50,418 bases of DNA from Planctomycetota bacterium (GTDB lineage: Bacteria; Planctomycetota; Phycisphaerae; Sedimentisphaerales; Anaerobacaceae), in contig JACNGQ010000178.1 of assembly GCA_014384025.1 (NCBI GenBank), positions 1 to 50,418 of the forward strand, given 5' to 3'. A program made the position numbers and the translations under genes. The first letter of the stretch is position 1, and every line of letters starts with the position of its first letter. Below the pieces are notes generated by a model. It searched no databases. It had not been told where the DNA came from and was given only the letters and a program-made list of their open reading frames with translations. Positions 36,273-45,926 of this stretch are shown piece after piece.

Positions 36273-37004
36273 ATGAGCAGAAAGAAAATAGTAACACAAA
36301 TTGGCTCCTTGCCATATGATGAAGTTGACAAAGCTGTAGAATACAGCCTCAGGCATGATATACCCTTTCTGCCGGAACTTCCCAGACTGGGTGATGCCAT
36401 GCTGGATTATATTGAAAAGCCCGGCAATTTAAGCTGTCTCGAAACCTTCAAGAAAATGGTGAATGGTTATGAGATAGTCAAAATACAATGTGTAGGTCCG
36501 GCGACTCTTATTCTCAGCGGATATGACCAGGATGAAGCCATCTCAAGAGCCTGTCAACACATCAATGCTGTTACCACCGGCCTGAATGCAGGGGAAGTCA
36601 TTCTTTTTCTGGATGAGCCTGCCCTGGGGCAGGTAGGATTCGATTACCTGCAGTTATGGTCAGCGCTTTTCGAGAGCTTCGACGTTACGCCGGGCGTACA
36701 TGTTTGCGGAAATATGAACTGGGACGAATTATTCCGTTCTGAAGTTGAAATTATCAGCTTCGATGCCTCACAATATGATATTACTAAATATCCAGGATAT
36801 CGAAACAGCAAGAAAATCGCCTGGGGAACGAAAACAAAAGGGGATGTCAAAGATTTCCGGGAAGGTGACTTATTGACATTACCATGTGGTATGGGACCGA
36901 AGTTCTATAGCGTTGACGATTGTGAAGTTAATCTTAACAACTTGTTAAAGATTTCCACTGGTTTTGGGGTTGAAAACGAGACAAATATTGGGACACAACA
37001 ATAG
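36273..37004 (+). CDS. small MetE/UroD-like barrel protein
   Basis: 243 residues. GSLPYDEVDKAVEYSL at the N-terminus and LFLDEPALGQ in the middle fit the cobalamin-independent methionine synthase / uroporphyrinogen decarboxylase superfamily. His143 and Cys145 (VHVCGN) and Cys205 (LPCGMGP) match the H-x-C and distal cysteine of the MetE zinc site, whereas the glutamate ligand appears to be Asp (SFDASQ). It is much shorter than MetE and has no N-terminal duplication, so it is likely a methyltransferase acting on a small thiol or corrinoid partner. The substrate is unknown. It ends 20 bases from the convergent PBP4 gene. Confidence 0.72.
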   Translation: MSRKKIVTQIGSLPYDEVDKAVEYSLRHDIPFLPELPRLGDAMLDYIEKPGNLSCLETFKKMVNGYEIVKIQCVGPATLILSGYDQDEAISRACQHINAVTTGLNAGEVILFLDEPALGQVGFDYLQLWSALFESFDVTPGVHVCGNMNWDELFRSEVEIISFDASQYDITKYPGYRNSKKIAWGTKTKGDVKDFREGDLLTLPCGMGPKFYSVDDCEVNLNNLLKISTGFGVENETNIGTQQ

Positions 37005-37024
37005 CAAGTGTCGCTGTCTGCTAT

Positions 37025-38419
37025 CTACTCTTCATCGATAATCGCCTTTGCGATATCGTTGATTACTCCACGGGTTGTGCCGTTGGTATTGTTGGTGAGA
37101 ATGGAGAATATATAATCGCCCTGTTCCGTGCCGCATACTCCTGAAAATGATTTGACGCTATTTATATATCCGGTCTTGCCTGAGATTTTACCTTTGTACT
37201 TTTGCTCTTTGAAATATTTGGCAATTGTCCCATCTACCCCCCCCACCGCAAGTGAATCCTTATACAGGTTCCAATTGTCGCTATGATACACATCAGACAA
37301 CACCTTTGTAATTGCATAAGAGCTAAGTTCGTTTTTCCTGCTCAGGCCGCTTGCATCATCGATATAAAACTGGCTTTTATCGATTCCAAGTCCAATGAGA
37401 AACTCAGAAACTAATTCCCTGCCTCGGTCCCAGCTACCGTGCTTCCCGCCAGGATTATTATTGGCGGCGATCGTCTTGAACAACGATTCGGCTGCCAATC
37501 CGAGACTGTTCTTGTTACAACGCGCCAAACAATCTTTTATTGAAGTTGAATATTGGCTGAGCAGCCTGAATTTGGTGTGATCGTCAAGCGTTTTTTCTAT
37601 GAGATGGCCATTTGTTTTTATTCCCGCTTTAGTGAGATTCTCGTACAGCAAAAATCCAAAAAATGCTGCAGGCCGTTCAATTGCAACGTCAAACGGCCCG
37701 ACTCTATTACTGCATTTGCCATAAATGACAATCTTATTAGGCTCTTTATTTCGATAAGTACCTACAGCACTTGTGCCCCTTGAAATCGGCTTAACTTTAT
37801 TGTCGAACTTTAGAAAAGAAGTCTGAGGTTCGAGGAAGACCGCTACTTTGCCGCCGGTTTTCTTTGTGCTTATCGCGATACAATTATCATTGAAATTCAA
37901 GCCGCTTACTTCACAGGCATACCACTTGTTCAGTTCACTCTTAGACCAGCTCGGATGGACGCGCTGGTCGTCAAATACACTGCTGTCAATAATAATATCT
38001 TCAATGGCTTTTATGTTATTTTGTTTTAACAATTGTGCTATGTCTTTGAAGAGCCAGCCTTTTTCCCGCCCATATTTTGCATCTGTTTTTTCGTCCCCCA
38101 ACAACGGGTTCCCGCTCCCTATTACTACAAGAGTATCATCACAAAAACCAACCTTTGTTGTGTATTCATAATCAGGCCCCAGATATTTCAGTGCCGCTGC
38201 AGAGGTGATTATTTTCATATTCGAAGCCGGTATCATCAACTCCCCCGCATTATGTTCATATACAGGGATGCCCGAATCAGCCTTTATGATATGAATGGAA
38301 AATTGAACTTTCTGCTGTAAAGAACGGCTGATAATACCATTAATTCGCTCCGCCAAATCAGCTTTAGCAAAGCTGCCAATACAGATGCTGAATAAAACTG
38401 CGACCAATATTTGTTTCAT
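37025..38419 (-). CDS. dacB: D-alanyl-D-alanine carboxypeptidase/endopeptidase (PBP4 type)
   Basis: 464 residues from the ATG at 38419; an in-frame ATG at 38431 adds four residues. The signal peptide ends at SFAKA. The penicillin-binding active site is complete: SNMK at 66-69, the SGLSRKN motif and SGKTG near the C-terminus. The large insertion between the first two motifs is typical of PBP4/DacB, which trims peptidoglycan cross-links in the periplasm. This matters because peptidoglycan was long doubted in Planctomycetota. AAGG lies five bases before the chosen ATG. Confidence 0.92.
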   Translation of the reverse strand: MKQILVAVLFSICIGSFAKADLAERINGIISRSLQQKVQFSIHIIKADSGIPVYEHNAGELMIPASNMKIITSAAALKYLGPDYEYTTKVGFCDDTLVVIGSGNPLLGDEKTDAKYGREKGWLFKDIAQLLKQNNIKAIEDIIIDSSVFDDQRVHPSWSKSELNKWYACEVSGLNFNDNCIAISTKKTGGKVAVFLEPQTSFLKFDNKVKPISRGTSAVGTYRNKEPNKIVIYGKCSNRVGPFDVAIERPAAFFGFLLYENLTKAGIKTNGHLIEKTLDDHTKFRLLSQYSTSIKDCLARCNKNSLGLAAESLFKTIAANNNPGGKHGSWDRGRELVSEFLIGLGIDKSQFYIDDASGLSRKNELSSYAITKVLSDVYHSDNWNLYKDSLAVGGVDGTIAKYFKEQKYKGKISGKTGYINSVKSFSGVCGTEQGDYIFSILTNNTNGTTRGVINDIAKAIIDEE

Positions 38420-38640
38420 TTTAACCTTCATAAGGTGATACATTATTCCATAACAGAAGCGACATATCAATGTTTTTTTCCACAGGCTCAAGATAGAGTT
38501 AGTTTATGTTTTAATAATAATTATATCGAAGGTTTAAGTTTGGCCGCCGAAGATATATACTTTACTCTTAATTTGCTTGAAACATACAGTAACTGATTGT
38601 AGAATTAAGTATATATATGGAAAAATATTACAATTTGTAA

Positions 38641-40782
38641 ATGATGTTGGATTTTTTATTATATCCTAAGTCTATAGCAGTAATTGGTGCTTCTCGGACA
38701 CCCGGCAAGGTGGGTTATGAGATATTGTCCAACCTGTTAGATGGCGGTTTTGCCGGACAAATCATACCGGTTAATCCTTCGGCTGACGAAATATTAGGAC
38801 TGAGTTGCCTGCACGATTTGAATATGTTCACAGGCACTATTGACTTAGCAGTTATCGCAGTACCTACAGCATCTGTTCTGGAGGCTGTAGAAAGTTCGAT
38901 TAAAGCAGAAGCAAAAGCGATAGCGGTTATCACCGCAGGCTTTAGAGAGACCGGCCCGGCAGGAACTAAATTGCAATCTGAGATCGCGCAGCTTTGTTCG
39001 AAAGCCGGTGCTCGTTTGTTAGGGCCCAATTGCCTGGGCCTGATTAATACCGGGCACCGCATGAATGCTTCGTTTTCAAAACGTATGCCAAAGGCTGGTG
39101 GTATATCAGTCCTGTCTCAATCGGGAGCGCTTTGTACGGCAATGTTGGATTGGGCTTTGGCTCGTGGACTCGGCTTGGCAAAAGTCGTAAGCATAGGTAA
39201 CAAGGCTGATCTGAATGAGACCGACTTCTTATCATCATTTACAGCCGATGAACAGACAAAAGTTATCGTTGGTTACCTTGAGAGTATCACATCCGGAGAC
39301 AAGTTCATTAAGACAGCGCGATCGGCAGCTTCGGCTAAACCATTAGTTCTTTTGAGGGCGGGGGTTACCAAGGCGGGAATGAAGGCTGCATCGGCACATA
39401 CCGGCGGCCTGGCTGGGGATGATATTGCCTATGCTGCAGCATTTAAGCGGGCCGGTGTGATACGAGCAGAAACTTTTGACTCGCTTTTCGACTACGCTGC
39501 GGCGCTCTCTATGCAGCCTTTGCCTAAAGGCAATCGTGTTGCAATCATCACAAATGCAGGAGGACCGGCGGTAATGGCCGCTGACGCAATTGAGCAATCC
39601 GGGATGAAGTTAGCTACTCTCAATGGCTATAATGCCGGTAATCTTAAGAAGGAACTACCACTTGCAGCTATCATCAGCAATCCAATTGACGTTTTGGGCG
39701 ATGCCGACCCGAAACGGTATGCCACTGCTGTTAGTGCTGCACTACAAGATGACTCTGTCGATGCTGTAATCGTGATTCTGACACCACATGCAATGACACA
39801 ACCAGCGGAAACCGTACGTGCTATAGCCGCATGCGGTTCTAATGACAAGCCGATACTTGCAGTTATCCTTGGTAGTGCCGATGCAATGCCTGAACGCAAG
39901 GAATTAGCCGATTGCAGTCTTCCCGATTACCCTTCACCGGAACGGGCAGTCGCAGCACTAAGGGCCATGTACGAATACGGCGTCTGGCGTAAGCATCCGA
40001 CGCGCGTTGTTACACGCTTTCCTGTTAACCGGCGCAGAGTCGAACGTATAATCTCACGGCATTTAAAAACAAATCACATCCAGATGGGTGAGGTTGAAGC
40101 CAAGGAAATCCTGCGAGCTTACGACTTTAATGTCCCGGATGGCCATGTTTCCAATACACCCGAAGAAGCGGTGGAAATCGCTGAAAGAATCGGATTTCCC
40201 GTAGCTATGAAGATTGTTTCTCCAGATATTGTCCATAAGTCTGATGTGGGTGGTATCAAGCTTAATATTTCCAGCCTCGACCAGGTGCGAGACACTTTTG
40301 ACCTGCTAACATTGCGGGTTAGCAGACGGGCACCTGAAGCCAGATTGAACGGCGTTTACGTAGAAAAGATGTGCATTCGGGAGCTGGAAGTAATTCTCGG
40401 TATGACATCCGATTCACAGTTTGGACCTATGCTTATGTTCGGCCTGGGTGGTACTTTTGTCGATGTACTTAAGGATGTTTCGTGTTACCTGGCACCTATA
40501 ACTGCCGATGAAGCGATGGAAATGTTGATGGAGACCCGGTCATACGCCTTGCTCAAAGGCGCCCGCGGCCAGGCCGACGTGGATTTGTCCGATATCACAG
40601 GCGGTCTGCAAAGAATAAGTCAACTGGCCACCGACTTTCCTCAGATTGAAGAATTGAATATCAATCCATTCTTTGTCGGGAGTGTTGGCACGAAAGCGAT
40701 GGTAGTAGATGCGCGAATATCCCTCCGCCGGGACCCCAAAACACAAGAGGAAGAATTTGATGACTCTACTGAATCCGGGTAG
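38641..40782 (+). CDS. ADP-forming acyl-CoA synthetase (fused alpha-beta)
   Basis: 713 residues. The order is CoA-binding Rossmann domain (SIAVIGASRTPGKVG), two succinyl-CoA-ligase-like flavodoxin domains with the phosphohistidine at His253 in SAHTGGLAGDD, and an ATP-grasp domain (about 475-695, FPVAMKIVSPDIVHKSDVGGI). The enzyme makes ATP and an organic acid from acyl-CoA, ADP and phosphate, or runs in reverse. It lacks the C-terminal GNAT domain found in bacterial Pat/YfiQ proteins; a GNAT domain of that type is instead fused to the next protein, 7 bases downstream. Confidence 0.92.
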   Translation: MMLDFLLYPKSIAVIGASRTPGKVGYEILSNLLDGGFAGQIIPVNPSADEILGLSCLHDLNMFTGTIDLAVIAVPTASVLEAVESSIKAEAKAIAVITAGFRETGPAGTKLQSEIAQLCSKAGARLLGPNCLGLINTGHRMNASFSKRMPKAGGISVLSQSGALCTAMLDWALARGLGLAKVVSIGNKADLNETDFLSSFTADEQTKVIVGYLESITSGDKFIKTARSAASAKPLVLLRAGVTKAGMKAASAHTGGLAGDDIAYAAAFKRAGVIRAETFDSLFDYAAALSMQPLPKGNRVAIITNAGGPAVMAADAIEQSGMKLATLNGYNAGNLKKELPLAAIISNPIDVLGDADPKRYATAVSAALQDDSVDAVIVILTPHAMTQPAETVRAIAACGSNDKPILAVILGSADAMPERKELADCSLPDYPSPERAVAALRAMYEYGVWRKHPTRVVTRFPVNRRRVERIISRHLKTNHIQMGEVEAKEILRAYDFNVPDGHVSNTPEEAVEIAERIGFPVAMKIVSPDIVHKSDVGGIKLNISSLDQVRDTFDLLTLRVSRRAPEARLNGVYVEKMCIRELEVILGMTSDSQFGPMLMFGLGGTFVDVLKDVSCYLAPITADEAMEMLMETRSYALLKGARGQADVDLSDITGGLQRISQLATDFPQIEELNINPFFVGSVGTKAMVVDARISLRRDPKTQEEEFDDSTESG

Positions 40783-40789
40783 CAATTAA

Positions 40790-42670
40790 ATGGCCGAACC
40801 GAATCCTGACTACAATAAAGAAACGTCCAAAAATTGGCAGGAACATTATAGCAGCATGATTGCATCGGCCCAAGAGGCAGTTGCCCGCATACGTCCCGGA
40901 CAAAGGGTGTTTATTGGTACTGGTTGCGCTCAACCTCAGGAATTGATTCAGGCATTAATAAATCGCGCTGCAGAATTAGAGGTTATAGACATTATACATT
41001 TGCTTACTTTTGGTGAGCCCTCCTACAGACATAAAGAATTGGCTAAACATTTTCATATCAACAGCTTTTTCATATGGGATACTATTAATGAATCGCAGGA
41101 ATTAGGGGATTTCACACCGATATTTCTCTCCGATATTCCACGCATGTTCAGCTCAGGGGAGCTACCCATTGATGTAGCTTTGATACAGGTTACTCCACCG
41201 AATGAAAAGGGAATGTGCTCACTGGGGATTTCTGTTGATATCACCAAGAGCGCTGCTGAGAACGCAGGCTTTGTCATCGCCCAGGTAAACCCAAATATGC
41301 CCTGGACAATGGGAGACAATCTGCTCTATGTCCACGATATCGACATCCTCGTACCGAGTGAGTGCCCTATTCTCGAAGTGACGCTGCCGGAACCAACCGA
41401 GACATCCCGGCGCATCGCCGAGTATGTCGCAGCTCTGATTCCGGACGGCTCCACCGTAGAATTGGGAATAAGGCCCATTCCGCTGGCAGTGGCTGAGTTT
41501 CTAAAAGATAAACGCGACCTCGGAATTCATACAGAAATATTTTCCGACGCTATCATTGATCTGGTTAAATCCGGAGTAATAACAGGAGCGAGAAAAAATA
41601 TCGACCGCGGCAAGATAGTCGCAAGTTTATGCATGGGCACACGCAAGCTTTATGATTATATTGACGGCAATCCCGCTTTTTCTTTCCGACCCGCTGAATA
41701 TGTCAGTGACCCGTTCCTGATACGCCTGCAGCATAATATGGTCGCAATCAGTGTCGCACAAGAGATAGATTTGACAGGACAGGTCTGTGCCCACTCGCTG
41801 GAAACCGGATTTTCCGGACTGGGCAGTCATATGGACTTTACTCACGGGACTTCCAGAGCCTCCGGAGGCAAATCAATCGTTGCGTTGGAATCCACTCGGA
41901 ACCACAGCGAAATCTCACGGATTGTTGCCCACCTTAGTCACCACGCCAGCATTGCCGCTACATGCTGTGAGGTACATTACGTAGCTACTGAATACGGTGT
42001 CGCCTATCTTTACGGTAAAAGTCTGCGGCAGCGTGCTTTGGCGCTTATCAGTATCGCCCATCCAAAATTCCGAGCCGAATTACTCAAAGAAGCAATCAAT
42101 GATAATTATATTAGTGCTGATTTGGCGGCTTTCGAAGGAAAAACCCTCGTCAGCCCTCAGGAATTGAAAACTTTGATGGTGCTGGAAGATGGAACACAGA
42201 TAAACTTTCGTCCCATGCACCCGACAGATGAAAAGCACATGCGTGACCTCTTCCACTCGCTTTCCGAACAGACCATACACTATCGTTTTATGTCGAACTT
42301 GGCCCGGATACCACAAAAACAGGTGCTGAACTTCTTATATACAGATTATCGAAACGATATGGCAATTGTGGGTACTGTACCTGAGGCACACGGCGAAGAG
42401 ATTATCGCTATCGGACGTTACTATCTGAATCCACGAACCAATACTGCCGAGGTAGCATTCATTGTTCGTGACCAGTGGCAAAAACGCGGCATTGGAACTT
42501 TTTTACTAAAATACCTCGTTACCATCGCAAAACGCAATGGCATTGCCGGTTTTACTGCTGAGGTTCTGATGGATAACAAATCTATGATAGCAGTGCTTCA
42601 TAAAAGCAATTGTAAAATTCGCAGTCAATTGGAAGACCGCGTTTACAGCTACGAGTTGGATTTCGAGTAA
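40790..42670 (+). CDS. acetyl-CoA hydrolase/CoA-transferase fused to a GNAT acetyltransferase
   Basis: 626 residues. Residues about 20-450 form a CoA-transferase of the acetyl-CoA hydrolase/4-hydroxybutyrate CoA-transferase family, with the probable catalytic Glu249 in HTEIFSDA and the oxyanion-loop-like GLGSHMDFTHG later. Residues about 465-626 form a GNAT domain with the acetyl-CoA loop QKRGIGTFLLKYL; it resembles the GNAT part of the protein acetyltransferase Pat. Together with the ADP-forming synthetase upstream it could interconvert acetate and acetyl-CoA and regulate the flux by lysine acetylation. Its end overlaps the convergent TRAP gene by 22 bases. Confidence 0.9.
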   Translation: MAEPNPDYNKETSKNWQEHYSSMIASAQEAVARIRPGQRVFIGTGCAQPQELIQALINRAAELEVIDIIHLLTFGEPSYRHKELAKHFHINSFFIWDTINESQELGDFTPIFLSDIPRMFSSGELPIDVALIQVTPPNEKGMCSLGISVDITKSAAENAGFVIAQVNPNMPWTMGDNLLYVHDIDILVPSECPILEVTLPEPTETSRRIAEYVAALIPDGSTVELGIRPIPLAVAEFLKDKRDLGIHTEIFSDAIIDLVKSGVITGARKNIDRGKIVASLCMGTRKLYDYIDGNPAFSFRPAEYVSDPFLIRLQHNMVAISVAQEIDLTGQVCAHSLETGFSGLGSHMDFTHGTSRASGGKSIVALESTRNHSEISRIVAHLSHHASIAATCCEVHYVATEYGVAYLYGKSLRQRALALISIAHPKFRAELLKEAINDNYISADLAAFEGKTLVSPQELKTLMVLEDGTQINFRPMHPTDEKHMRDLFHSLSEQTIHYRFMSNLARIPQKQVLNFLYTDYRNDMAIVGTVPEAHGEEIIAIGRYYLNPRTNTAEVAFIVRDQWQKRGIGTFLLKYLVTIAKRNGIAGFTAEVLMDNKSMIAVLHKSNCKIRSQLEDRVYSYELDFE

Positions 42671-44709
42671 TGCCCCCCCTGCCCTTCCAATGATTTAAGC
42701 CTTAGCTTCTGGACAAGATAAGATAAACCGTAAATAGCTATCCCCGCAATATACATATAATATCTGAAGCTGTAATCAAGATTGAAAATCTTCGTTACGA
42801 TAGCAGGCCAGAATAATATAAGTGAAGCGATAAGAAACAAGGGGATCTCATACCATTTATTCTTTGTTATGAACCATCCCTGTACTGCATTTGTAAAAGC
42901 CAACGCCCCGAATATGGCCATTATAAAAATTAGTAGTGCCTGAGGCCAGTTATTGATTTGATGAAGGATAAGCTCGGAATTAAACACAAACATAAACGGA
43001 ATGACTGCGGTCCTCAAATCATATATGAAGCCCTGTATTCCCGTTGATATGGGATCGGATTTTGCGATAGCCGCAGCAGCATAGGCGGCAAGTCCAACAG
43101 GTGGGGTATCATCGGCAAGAATACCAAAATAGAAACAGAATAAATGAGCAGCTATTGGAGGGATAAGAATAAAGCCGACCCCGTTCATAGGGCTTAATTC
43201 TCTGATTACAGGGACTGTTATCGACGCCATAACAATATATGTTGCCGTTGTCGGCAGCCCCATGCCAAGTATCAGACTCGCAACTGCTGTTATTAACAGC
43301 AGGGGAACAATATAGCCGAAAGAAAGCTGTGCTACAATCTCAACTACCATCCCGCTTATACCCATGAAAACGATACCGACAATAATACCCGCAGTAGCTG
43401 TTGCCAGCGCCACAGTGAGCATATTCTTCGAACCGGCAATTAATCCTTCCGTTATAGTTCTGACACTTTTCATTCCCGCATTTGTAACGCCTGTGCCCTC
43501 CTTTATCGCTTTGAGAATTTCCTGTATAAAGGTAATCACCATCAGGACAAGTATTGCATTAAAAGCCGCCAGATTTGGACTATGGCGCATAATTATTAAT
43601 TCATATATCAAGACAATCAGAGGGATAAGGTAATAAAATCCATTTTTAAGCACTGTAAGAAATCGGGGGATATCAGATTTCGGCAGGCCTTTCATTCCGA
43701 GTTTTGAGGCCTCAAGATGAGCGATATAAAACAAAGCAAAATAAGATACTAAGGCAGGAACAACCGCAGCCTTTACAACATCAAGGTAATCTATGCCCAG
43801 ATACTCGGCAATAATAAATGCCGCTGCTCCCATTATGGGAGGCATTAACTGGCCGTTGGTACTTGCAGCAACCTCGGTTGCCGCCGCAATCTTTCCGGGA
43901 TAGCCGCACTTCTTCATTAAGGGGATTGTAAACGTTCCAGTCGTAACAACATTGGCAATACTCGAGCCTGAGAAAAGACCTGTTAATCCGCTTGAGACAA
44001 TCGCCGCCTTTGCAGCACCGCCCTTAAATCGACCAAGCAAAGAGATGGCAAGGTCATTAAAAAAATGTCCGGCCCCGACTTTATCAAGCATCGAACCCAA
44101 CAGAACAAACAGAAAAACCGTATTGGCGGAAACATAAAGGGGAATACCATAAATCCCTTCCGTCGATAGAGCAATTTGGCTGAGATACCTTCTCAACGAT
44201 ACGCCTCGAAAAGCAAATACCGACGGCATATATGAGCCTAAGAAAGCATAGAGTGTGAACAAGATGGCAATAATGGCAAGGGCAGGTCCAATTGCACGCC
44301 TTGTCGCCTCCAACAGAAGCACGATTAGTATGACACTTATAACAATATCACGCCGAATGGGCAAACCAGCACGCATCGAAATTCCCGTCCAGTCAAAAAC
44401 GAAGTATAGTACGGAAAGACATGCCAGAGCTGACAGAATATAATCCATAAGAGGGACATGGCTTATTTCATCAGAGAAGTCTGTTCTCCGATTTTGTTTG
44501 GCCCGGAAACGGCGGGTCAAAAATACAAGTGTTATGGCAAAAGCCAGATGAATGGCTCTTACTGTGGTGCTGTCTAATATTATCAAACGAGGTAAAGCAA
44601 GTTGAAACAAAGCCCAGGCTATTGAGATAGCAGCGACAATGAGTCTTCCTGCCGTGACATGCTGTCTTCGGCACGGCTGGTCGGCTTTTCTGTTGTTTTT
44701 TGAAATCAT
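42649..44709 (-). CDS. TRAP transporter permease, fused 4TM/12TM subunits
   Basis: 686 residues with about 18 membrane segments. The DctM-type part carries the GSMLDKVGAG, SGLTGLFSGSSIANVVTTG and NGQLMPPIMGAAAF stretches and, in the second half, MGLPTTATYIV and DDTPPVGLAAYAAAAI. Fused small and large subunits of this kind go with TAXI-type binding proteins. The ATG starts at the base after the binding-protein stop codon and lacks its own ribosome site, so translation is coupled. The last codons overlap the convergent gene by 22 bases. Transport is sodium- or proton-driven uptake of an organic acid. Confidence 0.95.
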   Translation of the reverse strand: MISKNNRKADQPCRRQHVTAGRLIVAAISIAWALFQLALPRLIILDSTTVRAIHLAFAITLVFLTRRFRAKQNRRTDFSDEISHVPLMDYILSALACLSVLYFVFDWTGISMRAGLPIRRDIVISVILIVLLLEATRRAIGPALAIIAILFTLYAFLGSYMPSVFAFRGVSLRRYLSQIALSTEGIYGIPLYVSANTVFLFVLLGSMLDKVGAGHFFNDLAISLLGRFKGGAAKAAIVSSGLTGLFSGSSIANVVTTGTFTIPLMKKCGYPGKIAAATEVAASTNGQLMPPIMGAAAFIIAEYLGIDYLDVVKAAVVPALVSYFALFYIAHLEASKLGMKGLPKSDIPRFLTVLKNGFYYLIPLIVLIYELIIMRHSPNLAAFNAILVLMVITFIQEILKAIKEGTGVTNAGMKSVRTITEGLIAGSKNMLTVALATATAGIIVGIVFMGISGMVVEIVAQLSFGYIVPLLLITAVASLILGMGLPTTATYIVMASITVPVIRELSPMNGVGFILIPPIAAHLFCFYFGILADDTPPVGLAAYAAAAIAKSDPISTGIQGFIYDLRTAVIPFMFVFNSELILHQINNWPQALLIFIMAIFGALAFTNAVQGWFITKNKWYEIPLFLIASLILFWPAIVTKIFNLDYSFRYYMYIAGIAIYGLSYLVQKLRLKSLEGQGGHYSKSNS

Positions 44710-45714
44710 CTAATCAATTATTAGTTTCGGATCAATATATTTGTCAAGGCCGGCTTGCCTGTAATATTTTAAAGCACCCTTGTGAATTGGAGCTGAAAGC
44801 CCCTTTAGCATGTCTTGTTTTGTAAGTATCTTGTAAGACGGATGAAGTGACTTAAAAACTTCAAAGTTCTCGAATACTTCTTTTGTTACAACATAAACAA
44901 TACTCTCATCCGTATTCTTCGATGTAACAAATGTTGCCTTTACACCGATTGTTGAAACATCTTCTGTATTCAATGAGTAGGGATAAAATGAATGAGCTAT
45001 TATTGATTCCGCATAGTAAGAATAATTCGTAAGCATCTTATCTATGCCCGGCCCTGTAATGGGCACAATATATACCTTAATTCTTCCTGACGTCGCCTCT
45101 TTAATGTTGCCGTTGGGATGTCCCACGGTATAGAAAAAAGCATCGATTCTTCCATCCTGCAGCAAACCGGGTGCCTCAACCGCTTTAACATGCTCGGCAG
45201 AAAGGTCATTTTCCTCATTAAGACCTGCTGCTTTTAGTACGTCCCTTGAGTTTTGTAAATATCCGGAACCGGGATTGCCAAGATTCACCCTTTTACCTTT
45301 TAAATCTTCAATTCCCCTGATGCCGCTTTTCTCTGATGCGATTAAGGTGATTGATTCCGGATGAATTGAAAATACAGACCTAAGGTTTGTCTGTTGACCG
45401 TATGCGGACCATTCAGCTAATCCCTTATACGCCTGATATTGTCTGTCCGATTGAACAACACCAAATACCAGGTCCGTGTTTAACACCGCATTAACATTGA
45501 ATACGGAGCCGCTTGTCGATTCGACGGTTGCCTTAATATTGTACTCATTATATTTCTTATTAATCATGCGGCTTATAGCTACACCTGTAGGGTAATAGAT
45601 TCCAGTTACGGCTCCTGTACCGATTGTTACGAAGCTGACCTTTCTGTCTTTACATCCTCCAAAAAGAATGCTGATACAAACAAGCATAACTATATAAGAA
45701 TGCTCTTTCTTCAT
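44710..45714 (-). CDS. TAXI-family TRAP solute-binding lipoprotein
   Basis: 334 residues from the ATG at 45714, where AAAGG precedes the start; a TTG four codons earlier lies in the same frame. The lipobox FGGC puts the acylated cysteine at 21, unlike most soluble TAXI proteins. TIGTGAVTGIYYPTGVAISRM is the family signature, and LKGKRVNLGNPGSGYLQ lines the ligand cleft. Family members bind glutamate or other 2-oxo/dicarboxylic acids; the ligand here is unknown. It is followed without spacing by the permease. Confidence 0.95.
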   Translation of the reverse strand: MKKEHSYIVMLVCISILFGGCKDRKVSFVTIGTGAVTGIYYPTGVAISRMINKKYNEYNIKATVESTSGSVFNVNAVLNTDLVFGVVQSDRQYQAYKGLAEWSAYGQQTNLRSVFSIHPESITLIASEKSGIRGIEDLKGKRVNLGNPGSGYLQNSRDVLKAAGLNEENDLSAEHVKAVEAPGLLQDGRIDAFFYTVGHPNGNIKEATSGRIKVYIVPITGPGIDKMLTNYSYYAESIIAHSFYPYSLNTEDVSTIGVKATFVTSKNTDESIVYVVTKEVFENFEVFKSLHPSYKILTKQDMLKGLSAPIHKGALKYYRQAGLDKYIDPKLIID

Positions 45715-45842
45715 TTGCCTTTCCAATACGACTACTTAATGTTGATCTATACAGGCTATTATAAAAAAGATTTAACTTAAGCAAAACCAGATAACTGCAT
45801 AAATCTAATTTTACTTTTATGCATTCACTGCCCTTTAAAAAC

Positions 45843-45879
45843 AATCGGGGCTTATACCTAATTGATACAAGCCCCGATT
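45843..45879 (-). terminator. rho-independent terminator of the Fn3-domain gene
   Basis: A perfect 11-bp stem (AATCGGGGCTT and its complement) with a 15-base loop lies 48 bases beyond the stop of the minus-strand Fn3 gene. On the minus strand it is followed by GTTTTT, and on the plus strand by fewer T residues, so it mainly stops the minus-strand transcript. Confidence 0.85.
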
Positions 45880-45926
45880 TTATACAAATCACAGTATCTA
45901 ACAACAGATTAATTGTCACTTTCTAC

